Positions 38,781 to 50,150 are shown, numbered from the stretch's first letter. The stretch: DNA of 64,000 bases from Dolomedes plantarius (GCA_907164885.2 OU015501.1:25925083-25989082), one strand, 5' to 3'. The notes: generated from the letters alone by a model not told the origin. A program made the numbers and translations.

Positions 38781-40023
38781 AATAAAATAATTGTTAAATG
38801 CAAGAAAGAAACAGGGCAATAAAAGAGAAGGGAAGAAAGCCATAGACCGGAACGAAATTTAGAGATTGTGTTTGTAGCAATAAATAGAAGATAAAAGTTG
38901 AAGAGAGTGAGTTGCAAGAAGAGAAGAAAAGAAAATTTATGATGGCTATAAAACAGCCCACCCTGCTTGAATCCAAAGCATGGTAAAAAGTTAAAATTGA
39001 GGGAGAATTTATAAATCCCGCCCTCGATGCGCATTGGTAAAAGGGGATTGAGGAGAGGCAGCACGGACGAATGACGATGGCATGATAATTTCCAGATAAC
39101 CAATAGAAATTATAAGAGGCGAAGACATTAGTAAGAAAATATATGAAATAAAAAATAGTGTGAAGACAGAGAGATAACCTGAGAAGTGAGAGTCGGTCAG
39201 AAGTTTGTGAGAGGTAGAAGTGGTGTCAAGGCATATAGACGTATGAGGAGAGAGCAGTAAAAGTTAGGGAACCGATGCTGACAGTGCCCAAGTGTCCCGT
39301 GCCGAGTGTCTGCAATAAACGACGGAGCCGTATTTGAGTGCATTAAAAGTTTGGAGATAGAAGTTGTCGAGCGCCCAGTGTCCCATGCCGAGTGTCTGCA
39401 ATACGCGACGGAGCCGTATTTGAGTGCATTAAAAGTTTGGAGATAGAAGTTGTCGAGCGGCCAGTGTCCCATGCCGAGTGTCTGCAATGAACGACGGAGC
39501 CGTATTCCAGACAAGAAGATGCCCGAATTCCATGTGATGATAAAGACGACGAATTCATCATTACGAGTGCCAGCTGCCCAGAGGGATTCCACCGTCATCT
39601 GATGAGGTACCGACTTTGCGTTTCCCTTTTATATTGTTATCATTGCTTCTCAGTGTGTAGCCATAATAATTAAGATAAGAGCGCGATGAGTATAGTTTTG
39701 AATATAAGATGTTAAGTAATTGACCGATAATTCGTACCAACAATTTAATATAATGTTTTGCATATATATATGAATTAAGTTAGTAGGAGTAAAGTTGAAA
39801 ATAATATGTATAGAGGCAGTATGAAATATTGTTATAATAAGTGAATGAATCAAACATAGGTGTCGTAAAGAATTAATTTTGTAGGAATGACGTTATGAAT
39901 AATGTGTAAATGCCGGAGGAAATATTGAGTAATTTTGGAGTGTATTATTTATGTGTGTTAATATTCAATAAATTGATTTGTCAATATAACCAGAGTTATT
40001 TCCATTATTTGGGAAGCACATCA
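38740..40023 (+). mobile_element. Probable solo LTR of a Gypsy-type element
   Basis: Starts TGTTACGGCCAGGGACAGGA. It has a TATA-like AATTTATAAATCCCGCC near 39009 and a polyadenylation signal (TTCAATAAATTGATTTGTC near 39966), and ends around GGGAAGCACATCA. Length is about 1.28 kb, enlarged by an internal triplication. The purine-rich transcribed part and the order of signals fit a plus-strand LTR. No internal region, primer-binding site or clear target duplication was found. Confidence 0.5.
39284..39505. repeat. 86-bp tandem triplication inside LTR
   Basis: AGTGTCCCRTGCCGAGTGTC starts at 39291, 39377 and 39463, exactly 86 bp apart. The first two copies continue through GACGGAGCCGTATTTGAGTG; the third diverges after GCCGTATT. 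Confidence 0.95.
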
Positions 40024-40398
40024 ATGTACTAGCCACAATCATGAACCAATAAATTACTAAATCAAAATCATAATTAATATAATTAATTAATATAAGAATA
40101 ATAAAATAAACTCCCCTTCCCAATCATATTATAAAATAATTTAAACAATCACGGTTACAACAAATGTCTTCAATTTAAAATGTATCGTTATCTTAGATTA
40201 ACACTTAACATGATTTGGTGGATTCCTCAAGAAAATGTCACTGTTTATAAACTATTAGTTACACTATGGGGTAAAAGCCAATTTCAGTAATATAATACGT
40301 CAAATCGAAGGACGTATGGAACAAAACTATGGATTTCATTGATCATTAAATATTTCTTCAATACATTACGTAAGTATGCACAGAGAAGGAAGACTGTA
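40024..40398. other. Unassigned
   Basis: AT-rich DNA between the probable LTR and the next Tigger relic. Nothing recognised. Confidence 0.5.
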
Positions 40399-41072
40399 CA
40401 GTATATTCCTCGACTTACGACCGAGATAGGGACCAAGATATTGGTCGTAAGTTGAATTAGTCGTAAGTAGAGTTTCAAACAATATTTTTTTGTATATGCA
40501 CATACATACATTTGTTACTTTCATACGTATTTTAAAACACGTTGTATTTAGAAAACATAAATTATTCTTCGTCATCACTATTTATTATGTTAGTACAATC
40601 CAATGGTTCAGAATTTGAGACAGAAGATACGTTTAAAGTTTTTTAACAAAGTTATCCAATGTAGTTTGAAAAGTTTGCGGCTTCTTTTCCTTGTATATTG
40701 TCTCGTAGCAAGCCAGATTTCCCTATATACGACGATTTACACTTGGGAATCTTTCGTCATTTGGATCCATTGCTTCTAATTGTTGTAGTCCTTTATTAAT
40801 ATAATGAAAAGCTGAAGCCATTTCTGAAGCCAAAGAATGTTTATTTGATTTATCGTGGGGATATCGAAACTATTGCATCACACATTTTTATTATTGAGTC
40901 ATAAATTTGTGCTGTATATCATCATATTTTTTAATAATTATGCAATACATATAGATATGTACTGTACATTCGAGGGGAAGTATTTTTGAAATTTTTTTTT
41001 ATTTAAAAATATCGGTCGAAAAAATATCGGTTAAAAATATCGGTCGAGCGTTCGTATGTCGAGGAATACCTG
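40399..41072 (-). mobile_element. Tigger relic with both termini
   Basis: Left end CAGTATATTCCTCGACTTAC and reverse-complemented right end CAGGTATTCCTCGACATACG, each next to TA. On the minus strand near 40780-40640 the decayed C-terminus of a Tigger transposase is readable: DPNDERFPSVNR, then EKKPQTFQTTLDNFVKKL. The rest of the transposase is deleted, giving a 674-bp non-autonomous copy. Confidence 0.82.
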
Positions 41073-41840
41073 TATGCAAAGAGAAGTCAGTAATAGAAAT
41101 AAAATAAATCAGAATATAATAAAAACATGGAAAAAGAAATATCACTACAAGCAATTTTCATGAAAATTTGAAACTTACAAAAGAACTAGCGAGGAAGTAA
41201 AGCAACCCTTTAGGGTAAAAGGACAAAATTCCCGTCCTAATAACCTCGGGAGTTTATAGCATCAAAGGTAGAAAATTCAACGCATCATACTGGGTTTTAA
41301 AGACAGTCAAAATTGCATTTTATGGTCCCAAGAAGAAAAGAAATCAGACATAAAGTTTTGACCCAAAATATAAAAACTCCTATTTTTCCTAGGAAAAGGA
41401 TGCTTCAAGAGTTTGTTATATTGAGTCAACTTGTATCGTCAGTATGGACAATTCCTTTGTTTCTGGCTTTCTCTACCTCTCTCATTCTCCACATTTACTC
41501 ACACCTATCTATGTATATACTCAGGGAAAGCACAATGCTTTTCACCGCTAAAGATTTGTATACTCGGGCACCGAAATAAGCTCTCATTCAGTGACTACAA
41601 GGGTTAAGAAGTTGATACAGAGAATTAGCTGATGCGCGAGAATGAAAGCGTATGCCTAGATGATGACCTATGGTCCTCTTTTATAATATGTTAAACATTA
41701 CTGCACTGAATAGCTATATAATTTGGCTACACCTAAACCAAATTGGGAAAAAAAATTCAAGAACACGAATAACTATTAGTGATTCTCTAATCCAGTTACT
41801 TAGAAAAACGTTTACCTGTTCCAAAGACACTTTAATCAAA
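41073..41840. other. Unassigned
   Basis: An 88-codon frame (41313-41579) shows no motif. Part of it overlaps the weak repeat shared with 36.7 kb (CATTCTCCACATTTACTCAC). Confidence 0.45.
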
Positions 41841-41877
41841 TCTATATATATCAAACAGTTCCGTAACTGACTGACTA
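41841..41877 (+). mobile_element. Helitron 5' terminus, interrupted
   Basis: TCTATATATATCAAACAGTT follows an A, the expected Helitron 5' TC terminus. After CCGTAACTGACTGAC the element is broken at a TA by a GC-rich insertion, and no Helitron body follows. Confidence 0.7.
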
Positions 41878-42245
41878 CCCAACAAACACAAAGTCATCGG
41901 GCCGGGGTCGGAAGGTTCCGGCCAGCCGATTTCACCACTGCCGGGCCGGCGCATTAGGTCAGTATCGTTTCCGTCACGGCTGTGTCCTCTCGCCCGCGAC
42001 TACCCCGTCGACTTCTGGGCCGCTTCCGGTAGGAATCGAGCCATCGTTCATCCGACTGCGAACCGTTAGGCAGCCGCGATTAAGCCATCGATGCGGACAG
42101 ATAGCCGGAGCGTAACCGGAGGTTGACGGGCCGGTTACGGGAGCAATAATTGGTGTCGACATACCGTCATCTACCCATCTCGTAAACAGCAATGTGCCGT
42201 AGGTCCGGGTATCATGCCAGCATTCTACCAGAATCGGACCGCCGG
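41878..42245. mobile_element. GC-rich transposon end, unknown family
   Basis: This island is strikingly GC-rich compared with its surroundings. It starts CCCAACAAACACAAAGTCAT, then CGGGCCGG, right after TA. The same terminus in reverse orientation (CCCAACAAACACAGGACTGA on the minus strand) ends at 54314, also beside TA and also in Helitron sequence. This identifies CCCAACAAACAC as a terminal inverted repeat with TA targets. The far end is not found here. A 72-codon minus frame is not recognisable as protein. Confidence 0.6.
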
Positions 42246-42766
42246 CAGTTTTTCAAAGTTTTTCGTAGGACCCTTTCGTTTATATGCTTATTTATTTCAT
42301 TGACGATTAACCTCTGATATCAACCCTTTCACTTTTTTTATTATTATTTTTTTGCCTTCATATTTCTAGTATTCAGTTTTGCCTTATGTATTTTTAGGTA
42401 TTGCCAAATACTGATCTTTGTTATTACCTAAAAATTTGCATATGAATCATTAGTTTACTTGTTAGAACAAAACCTCATTTCGTATTAAGATACATTTACC
42501 CAAATTTGAAATTTAAGATAACATTAATACCAACCATTAAAGCTAAATCATCTTTCCATTCGATCTAAGGTTCCAGTTTGTTTTTTTTTAATTTAGAATG
42601 AGATTATAGTATGTAAAACAGTACTACTTTAATAATTAACCCAAAAAATTTGTACTTCCCCAGTATAAAATTTATTAACATAATTTGATATATTTATCTT
42701 TCAAACCTGAGTAATGTGTAGTGTGTATGATGAAACCCATCTTTGTGAGCTTGTGAAAACTTGCTC
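42246..42766. other. Unassigned
   Basis: AT-rich DNA without recognisable features. Confidence 0.5.
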
Positions 42767-43095
42767 AGAATTTATTTAAATTATTTTTTGGTGTAGAGTT
42801 AATAAATGCAGACACACATGTTTTTAAATACAGAAAAGAGCTGGTTTAAAGTAAAAATAGTTTATTTAGAAAGTACATAGCACATTTACACAATTTTTTT
42901 CTATATTTTCTACAAAACAGGATCCTTTTGCTGTACCTCTGGCTCCATCTTTACAGCATCTAGGGAAAAAAAAGAAAGAGAAAATCAGTTCATAAATTTA
43001 TGTGAAAGGAAAATGACTCCCATCCCCAGATATAATTTATGAATCAAAAGAATTTATTTAAATTATTTTTTGATGTAGAGTTAGTAAATGCTCTG
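42767..43095. repeat. About 45-bp direct repeat flanking a candidate exon
   Basis: AGAATTTATTTAAATTATTTTTTGRTGTAGAGTT and the following ARTAAATGC occur at 42767-42812 and again at 43050-43094, 284 bp apart in the same orientation. They bracket the candidate exon at 42910-42959. Confidence 0.8.
42910..42959 (-). CDS. Candidate terminal exon of an unidentified gene
   Basis: On the minus strand an excellent acceptor (TTTCTCTTTCTTTTTTTTCC then CTAG) precedes 50 nt that read, after two leading nucleotides, AVKMEPEVQQKDPVL and TAG (42912-42910). An AATAAA-like signal (CTAAATAAAC, about 42867) lies downstream as in a 3' UTR. The two leading nucleotides match the phase left by the candidate exon at 47942-48006 (T plus AT giving a Tyr codon). 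I recognise no protein. Inference from splice signals only. Confidence 0.33.
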
Positions 43096-43352
43096 CAGAT
43101 AAGAAAATTATTTTTTGCATAGTTTTGTACATTAAAGGGTAATTTATTGTTGTAAAAATAGTTGATTGTTGAAAGTAGTTGAAAAAATTCATTGTTGATA
43201 AAGTAGAATTAAATAAATCCAATTAGGAAATATAAATTCTGAGACAGGGGTTTAAAAAAACTTGATATAAAACAGCACCCAACACATGAGTGCAGTTTTA
43301 AATCTGTTGTCATTTTATTGATAACTACTTCCAAGAAGTAAATTCCTACCAC

Positions 43353-44158
43353 ATTTTTTTTTGTAAAACCAATTACATACTGTGAAAACTACATCATGTA
43401 AAAATATTTACTTGATTAAATAAATATACTAATAGAAAATAGTTATAAAATATTTGTAAAGAGTATTCCCCTTTTCACTAAATTTCTCTCTGTACAGTAG
43501 AAAATCCAACCATGTCGATTAATTTGTTATTATATATATAAATAAAATAGGGTAGATTGCCTTGATAAGAGTACAATAATCAGTTTTTAATGTTGAGCAT
43601 AATTTCAGCTCAACATTGAAAGCTGAATCAGAGACTTGTCTAGAATGACACCAAAATTTCCTCTTCACTATTGACAATAATGCTGTTGAAAGTAGAGAAA
43701 CACAAGAATAAAGATTGAATGCTAAGTAAAACATTAGCATACAAAATCTTAAAACTTCTAAATTTGATTACAACATGCCATACAGAGCATTAATACAGAT
43801 GCTGGGTCAGATTTAGAAATTAAAGATTTTATATAGTATTCAATCTTCATTCTTGTGTTTCTTTACTTTCAATGTGAGAGTGATTCTCGATAGTGAAGAG
43901 AAAATTTTGTTGTCATTCTAAACAAGTCTCTCAGTCAGCTTTCAATTATTGTACTCTATCAAGGCATTCTAATCTATTTTATTTATATCTGTAATAACTA
44001 ATCATTTAATTGACAGGATTGAATGTCGTACTGTACTCAGAAATTTAGTGAAAAGAGTGAATACTCTTTAACTAATCTATTACTATAATAATGAATAAAG
44101 TAAACATTTATTATATGATGTAGCTTTCACAGTAATTGGTTTTACAAAAATTGTGGTT
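43353..44158. repeat. Large inverted repeat (arms about 383 and 331 bp)
   Basis: The left arm (43353-43735) is the reverse complement, with indels, of the right arm (43828-44158). Matching blocks include TGTAAAACCAATTAC, TTTCACTAAATTTCT, AGAGACTTG and GAAACACAAGAAT. The spacer is about 92 bp. No coding sequence; it could be a foldback transposon or an inverted duplication. Confidence 0.85.
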
Positions 44159-44407
44159 GAAAGTAATTTGGGATTCTAAATTCTGCATAGTATTTTAATA
44201 GAGCATATCTTTTGTTACTAAATTGTCAAATTATGGTGGAGATCTGTGTATAAAGTATTTTTTATTTGCGAGCAGCTGTTATTAGGGATAACCACAGTAA
44301 AAAAATATTCAAAATATACTATTTAGATTCAGTAATTACTAAACAATTGTTATGATATATTGTTTGATTAGTCTAGGTTAATTTGAAAAATGAGGTGGGT
44401 AATATTG

Positions 44408-44885
44408 ACTAGCTGTCAATGTTGAGTGAAATGGCATAGATTATATTATAAAGCGTGAAAAAACACTTAGACTTTTTGAACCAAGCTTCTAACCCAAATT
44501 TAAGTTTTTTAAAAAATATTTTGCTAATGAGAGTATTTTCACAGATCTTAACAATGGAATAGAAAACCTGTATAGTCAACAAATTCATGGATAAACGATT
44601 CAGTTCTAAAAGCAAAAATCCTGGTTTCTGTATACTGTTGTAACATGATTATTATAAAAGTATACAGAAACCAGGCCTTTTGCTTTTAGGGCTGCATCTT
44701 TTATCCATGACTTAGTTGACCATACAGGTGTTATGTTCGATTCTTTAGATCCATGAAAATATTTTCAATTTTAAAAGTTTTATTAAATTTTTTTTAAATT
44801 TCTGGTTAGAAGTTCGGTTTGAAAAGTTAAAAGTATTTTATTGCACTTTGTAAAATAATCTATGCCACTGCACTCAACTAGAGAA
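44408..44885. repeat. Near-perfect-symmetry inverted repeat (arms about 227 bp)
   Basis: The left arm (44408-44635) and right arm (44660-44885) are inverted copies separated by 24 bp. The inner edge is TGGTTTCTGTATAC against GTATACAGAAACCA; the outer blocks include TGGCATAGATT against AATCTATGCCA. A partial third copy of the right arm lies at about 47275-47350 (TTTTGCTTTTTGGAACTGTA). This behaves like a foldback/MITE family. Confidence 0.88.
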
Positions 44886-45889
44886 TAAAATTAAGTTTTA
44901 GCAGTAAATTTACTTTTTTAGCAGTAAATTTACTATTTTTTAAAAAGTAACATTACATTAACCAAAAGGTATTAAATACATGACTTTTTTAAATACCTCA
45001 TTGAATCTTGTGTATTACCAGCAGCAATATTAGACACTGTTCAACAGACTTTCTGAAATGAATAAAAATAAATATATAATAACACAAGGCAAGCTGTTAA
45101 ATTATAATCAGAAAAATTTCTCCTCACATGAATTTTCAAATCAGATTGAGTGAAAATTACTCATAATGGAATATGCACTGAGCATATAATTTAATACCAA
45201 AAATTGCCTGGTGATTAAAAGTTGAGAAGTAATCAGACTTTCAATGTGCTGAATATGTTTAGCACAATATTTAAATAAGACTTTAATATACATGAACTAG
45301 ATTACTACCTCACAAAACTTCCAAGAAACAATTTCAACTTTCCATAAAACTCCAACTGATGTTTAGAATCAGTTGAGTTATTTTTCAGGCACAACTTTAT
45401 CAACATATTTAATTATGAAACTTTGAGAAAGTAAAGACAATTTACAATGCATTTCCCCCCATTTTTTTAAACAGCTAAACAAGATGCTCAGTGGAATTTT
45501 AAAAAATTTAGTACAATCAAATATTTGACAAGGCAATAAAAGAAATTCTAAGCATAATGCAACAATTTAAAGAACAACATAAAACAGATGCTGTCTATGA
45601 TTTTTTTCATTAACCCAAAGCTCATGCTTAACTTGAAGAGTTCAGAATCAATGGGGAGAAAAAAAAGTACTAATCAGAATTTTTGAAAAAATTCCAGTTG
45701 ACATACCATATACGAGATGAGGTACTAGTTCCCAGACATACACTTAACTAAAGTTTAGATTTAATGAGTTTCTAACTCTTAATTTTAGGATAGTAAAACA
45801 TAGTTATGTCTTAACTGGCTAATGTGTGCATGTGCACGTAAGAAAGCACATAATAGATATATTTAGGATAAAATATTAAAGATATTTTT
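44886..45889. other. Unassigned
   Basis: AT-rich DNA with no recognisable element. Confidence 0.5.
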
Positions 45890-45955
45890 TTTACTGCCTT
45901 CATCTCTAATAACACAGATAAAAGTGATTTCAAACACGATACAAATATAAAATTA
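45890..45955. repeat. About 65-bp repeat, second copy at 48444-48511
   Basis: CATCTCTAATAACAC then GATAAAAGTGATTTCAAACA and CGATACAAAT occur here and at 48444-48511 in the same orientation. The copy here overlaps the stop codon and 3' flank of the P-like pseudogene, so the repeat may be part of that element's 3' region. Confidence 0.85.
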
Positions 45956-46957
45956 AGGGGCTAGGGTTTGAAGTCTAAGCTTCGATTCATTTTCGAAAAC
46001 CTGTGTCAACGAGATGTTGTATTGTGACCCAGACAATTGGCGAAACTTTCCAAACCTATTTTCAATAATGTCGGTTTGAATTTTTCCTGTTAAGAAATAT
46101 GCCATCCCCAATTCATTGCAACAATATGTTCACATTTCAAGTACAGCATGTGTAGTGTGAGAAAGTGTGGTATATGTTTTAGTTAAAAAGCCAGAAGTAT
46201 ATTTAAGAGAATTCCAAGTATCAATCCAAACTAAGAATTTTTGTAGGTACATAACCTTTTCATTGGATGAATTAGATGACAAAGACTCACAATACACATC
46301 TCGTTTATGACCCCCTTTTAACTTACTTTACACATTCATTATCTTCCACCATTTAATAATGATTGCAATATATTCAGATGTTTCTAAACAAAAAGGTTCA
46401 TCAGTATGTGTAGAAAGCACTTTCAACCCTTCAACAAAATAGTCATTGAAAATTTTAAGGCATAGTTTTACATTTTGTCTCTCCATAGAAGATGGAGTTT
46501 TTAAAAGTTAATCCAAACACATATTATGTTTAAATATGTGTTTGGATATAATTATCCAAACACATTATGATAACACTATCTGTCCATCCTCTAAAGAATG
46601 GATACTTTTAATGGTTCTAAAAGAGGCAGTTTTAGTTAAGTTATGATCATTAAAATCAATAAAATGCATACACTGACCATAATTCTTCTGATTCAGCCAA
46701 TTATTTCTGACACACTTCAGAATGTGTACAGGATCAAAAATATAAAATAATGGTCTATTAGGATTTGAAGGATGATTATATAATATACTTAAACAAGGGG
46801 GGTAGCAAAATAGGATATTGTTTAATAATAAAGTCAGTTGTTCAGTCAAGAAGTCAATTATTGTATTTTGATGATGAGAAATTTTATGTCTTAGAACATC
46901 AAGCAATTCAATTACCACATTTAATACATTTTCACCATCACTCATTACTGTTTTCAT
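45953..46957 (-). pseudogene. P-element/THAP9-like transposase pseudogene
   Basis: A coherent minus-strand reading of the RNase-H-like catalytic part of a P-type transposase. The N-terminal piece (46957-46565) includes YIFDPVHILKCVRNNWL, the FDPxHxxKxxRNN signature around a catalytic Asp, and ASFRTIKSIHSL. A hairpin-like insertion near 46505-46555 breaks the frame. The C-terminal piece (about 46500-45953) reads NVKLCLKIFND, GGHKRDVYCESL, YLQKFLVWIDTW and DIIENRFGKFRQLSG, with only two in-frame stops (TAA near 46328, TGA near 46130), and ends at TAA 45955-45953. The THAP zinc finger was not found upstream. P elements move DNA using GTP as cofactor; this copy cannot. Confidence 0.85.
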
Positions 46958-47941
46958 TTAATCCAAATTCTTTATATAAGTATTAAGACTTAAAATGGAA
47001 TAAACATGTTTAACAGAGAGAAAAATTTATGGCATGCATAAAATTAAATTTTACCAAAATTTAAAATTACTTAGCCCATTAATTAATGATCTAATACATC
47101 CAAAAGCAATTTCCTTTTTACTACTTCTGTAATGAATTATCAACGAACCTCTAACAACTTATCAGGAAATTCTAAAAATATTTTTAAAATTTTAATGTTA
47201 ACCATTAAGAATAAATAAAGCTTGGCACTTCACATTTTCATAATATAAATATCATTTTTCTGTTATTATAAAAGACTCTGTAAACCAGGCGTTTTGCTTT
47301 TTGGAACTGTATCTTGTATCCGTGAATTCATTGATTATACAGGAGTTCTATTCCATTATTAAGAAAGGGTTATTTCATTCACTTATCAAACACACATTTT
47401 GATATAATAAACCACAACTCACAATGAATGTCTTATCTACAGTTTTATAAACAAACTTTGTCCATGAACAGATTTTATATTTTCTAAATAAACCTTGGCA
47501 TTTTATACTTTTATAATATAAATCTCTTTTTTTGGCAAGAGTTAAAGACTTTCAAGTTTTTTCACAAGAGTTAACATGACCAGGGAGTCATGTTAACTGA
47601 AATCCCTGGATTGCACTTTCTCACTCATCTAAAACCTTAACAACAAGCTTCACAGTTAAAAAAGAATAAATAAAGAAAATCAATATTCTATCCACAAATT
47701 ATTGAGACCAAAGTTTATGAGAAAGTTCAGATTAGCGTCTAAGTTAAAAAAACTAATTTGAAATTTTTAGTTGTTTAATAAATATTTTTATAGTTTTTTC
47801 ATAGAAAAATTTAATTAGTTAAAAATAAATCTAAAAAAATATTAAAAACAGTGATTTTGGCCACAAGTCCACTGCTGAAAATAAAAGTATAGCTCGAGAA
47901 TAAAAAAAGGTAGGCTCAGTGACGTTAAACAAAAACCTTAC
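46958..47941. other. Mostly unassigned; one perfect short palindrome
   Basis: AGTTAACATGAC...GTCATGTTAACT near 47572-47602 forms a 12-bp-arm hairpin. A partial copy of the 44.4 kb inverted-repeat family lies at 47275-47350. Nothing else was recognised; no THAP domain is visible. Confidence 0.5.
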
Positions 47942-48006
47942 ATGAGTTATGAGATCCAAGTGGTATTTGTCTTTCAAGCCCGAAGTTAGATTCCAGTTTC
48001 AAAATT
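47942..48006 (-). CDS. Candidate internal exon of an unidentified gene
   Basis: On the minus strand, acceptor TATTGGTTTCTTTACAG and donor CTCAT/GTAAGG bound a 65-nt exon. One frame is open (ILKLESNFGLERQIPLGSHN, then Ser), with one leading and one trailing nucleotide. The trailing T combines with the AT that opens the 42910-42959 exon to give a Tyr codon in the frame that ends in a proper stop. The peptide is not recognised. Upstream exons were not identified with confidence. Confidence 0.3.
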
Positions 48007-48443
48007 CTGTAAAGAAACCAATATTTTCTTATAATGCCATAATAAAAATTTAATGTTTTATCAAACCAAGAAGTATTGAAAAGTAGAGTTCTTTATAAAC
48101 TTGCTTATCACTAATATAAAAAGGGGAAAAGAAACTAATTTTACCCTTTATATATATATATTAAGCCAATAAGTTCACATTTATTTTGCACAGCATGACA
48201 ACAAAATAATTTCCAAAAGACCTTTAGAGATGAACAGCTTATAGATAGTTATTGAGAACATTCTCAGATTTATAAAAACTCTTATCGTACAATATCTATT
48301 ACAATAAAGCAATTTTTTGTATGTACACATTCTGATAATCTACAAATCTATATACTTATAAATATATAATTTAAAAACATGGAATGCAAATTAATAAGTT
48401 AAGAAACAATTTATGTATCTAAATAGTCTATTTTGGAATAATT

Positions 48444-48511
48444 TTCACTGCCATCATCTCTAATAACACTGATAAAAGTGATTTCAAACACGATACAAAT
48501 TAGAAAATTAA
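48444..48511. repeat. Second copy of the 65-bp repeat
   Basis: Direct copy of 45890-45955, about 2.55 kb away. Confidence 0.85.
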
Positions 48512-48668
48512 ATGCACGTGGCATCTATATTGACACAAATTTAAAACTCTAAACTTCTCATTACTCCAGAGGTTCTTTGAATGAATTCAGGAATACAATG
48601 GAGTTCACATACATACAAAAATTAATAATTCTTGAAAATATATATACACTCAATTGCAAGAATATATA

Positions 48669-49022
48669 CACTCAGTTGCAAAAAGTATGCACCATTATGT
48701 TATTCCTAAAGAGTGAAATTGTTTTATTTTATATCTTCAGAGAGAGTAGAAATATAATCTAAATATCAAAGCCAGTTCAAAATATTGATTAATAGCAATT
48801 GAAATTCAAAATGTTCCTTAAATAAGCTTTTTATTTAATGAGATATTCAAAATAAAAAAATGCTCCAATATTTGCTATTGTTTCAATATTTACTTGACAT
48901 GTGGATACTGATTAAACAATATTTTGATCTGGTTTTGAAATTTTGAATATATCTTTGCTCTCGATAGACATAAAGAAATTTCACCCAGTAGGAATAACAT
49001 ATACATATATAGCAATTGAGTG
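48669..49022. mobile_element. Tc1/mariner-type MITE, 354 bp
   Basis: The left end CACTCAGTTGCAAAAAGTAT follows TA. The right end, reverse-complemented, is CACTCAATTGCTATATATGT with TA outside. Inner inverted blocks (ATGTTATTCCTA, GGTGAAATT) confirm long terminal repeats. A stray extra terminus (CACTCAATTGCAAGAATA) sits at 48649-48666. No transposase. Confidence 0.78.
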
Positions 49023-50042
49023 TACACATAGAACATTATAAATAGAATTTTAAAAAAATTATATTTTAAGGCTATTAAGATTATACATGAAAAATACCTA
49101 TTAGTGTTTAGCATTTAAATTAAAATATATAATTATACTAAATACATTCTTTTAAATTATGAACACAAAAATTTTAAGAATATTTGTTCTTTATTTCTTT
49201 ATAATGTATAAAATGCAGTGTATTTTATAAAGTTTACTCAAAACACAATTTGATAAGGAATTCAATAGATCCTTTTGTATGATTTACAAGTTCATTTTTA
49301 GAATCTTTTATAATGTGGAACGTTTTTGAATCCATCTTTTAACATTCAGACATGGATAATTTGTTGCCTATTGATACCTGGCAATAAGAACATTGTAAAA
49401 TATATTTAATAGGAAAATGGACAATTTTTCCACCATTGAATACTATGCATGAATTTACTATGGAGGAATCATGTGTAACTGATTTATCAATCCAGTAGTA
49501 AAAAATGTTTAATTTGGATTAACATATTAAAAAAAATTTCATTATAATTTTCTTTCAAATTTCTTTAAAGAAATAAAATGGAAAATATTATACTGGAAAT
49601 GAAAATACATTTTTATTTTTCAACTATGTAGATTTGGAATTGATATTTGTGTCATGTATTTTATACTTTCTAAAGGATATAAAAATCTAAATAGTGCGTA
49701 CAAATTACAATTCTAAATATTAATTTAATTAGCAAATACTTAAGACTTTCACAAGAGTCCATTTACTTCCTTTGTCCATCTAAAATATTAACTGAAACAC
49801 GAATCTTAAATTATTCCGAAACAAAATGTTTTTATTTATACATACGAAAGTGCTCGTAAGTGCCATAAGTATTGCTAATTCAATACACTCAGTTCAGTAG
49901 AGTTTGATCTGAAATATGGTCAATTCATATATAACTTGGATTAAAACACTATCTTATAACAGAAATAGAATAATGTTCACTATGTAAGGGTGTTAAATAA
50001 AATCTAAAGGCAATAATTTAAGACTAACGAATGAAACTTACT
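49023..50042. other. Unassigned
   Basis: AT-rich DNA. One ATG frame on the minus strand near 49775 (MDKGSKWTLVKVL) follows an acceptor-like ATTTTAG but is short and unsupported. Confidence 0.4.
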
Positions 50043-50150
50043 TGTGGATTAATTTCAACGAACTTGTAATCAATCTTTAATGGCGCCTTTTCAATCACGT
50101 GCAACTGAATGTCCAATCAGATGAACCTAGTGCATTGTAGTATGACGAGG
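50043..50150 (-). other. Possible first exon/promoter-proximal segment
   Basis: On the minus strand this less AT-biased segment carries GATTGGACATT and CACGTGATTG (an E-box), then GGCGCC. It ends at a strong donor (CCACAA/GTAAGT, exon edge 50046-50047). One frame reads LHVIEKAPLKIDYKFVEINP, but its phase does not fit the candidate exon at 47942-48006, so it would be a 5' UTR or belong with an exon I did not find. Confidence 0.22.

Noticed and set aside
38720..39598. Minus-strand frames of 127-133 codons
   Set aside because: They are antisense to the probable LTR and its 86-bp repeats; the repeated peptide simply follows the DNA repeat.
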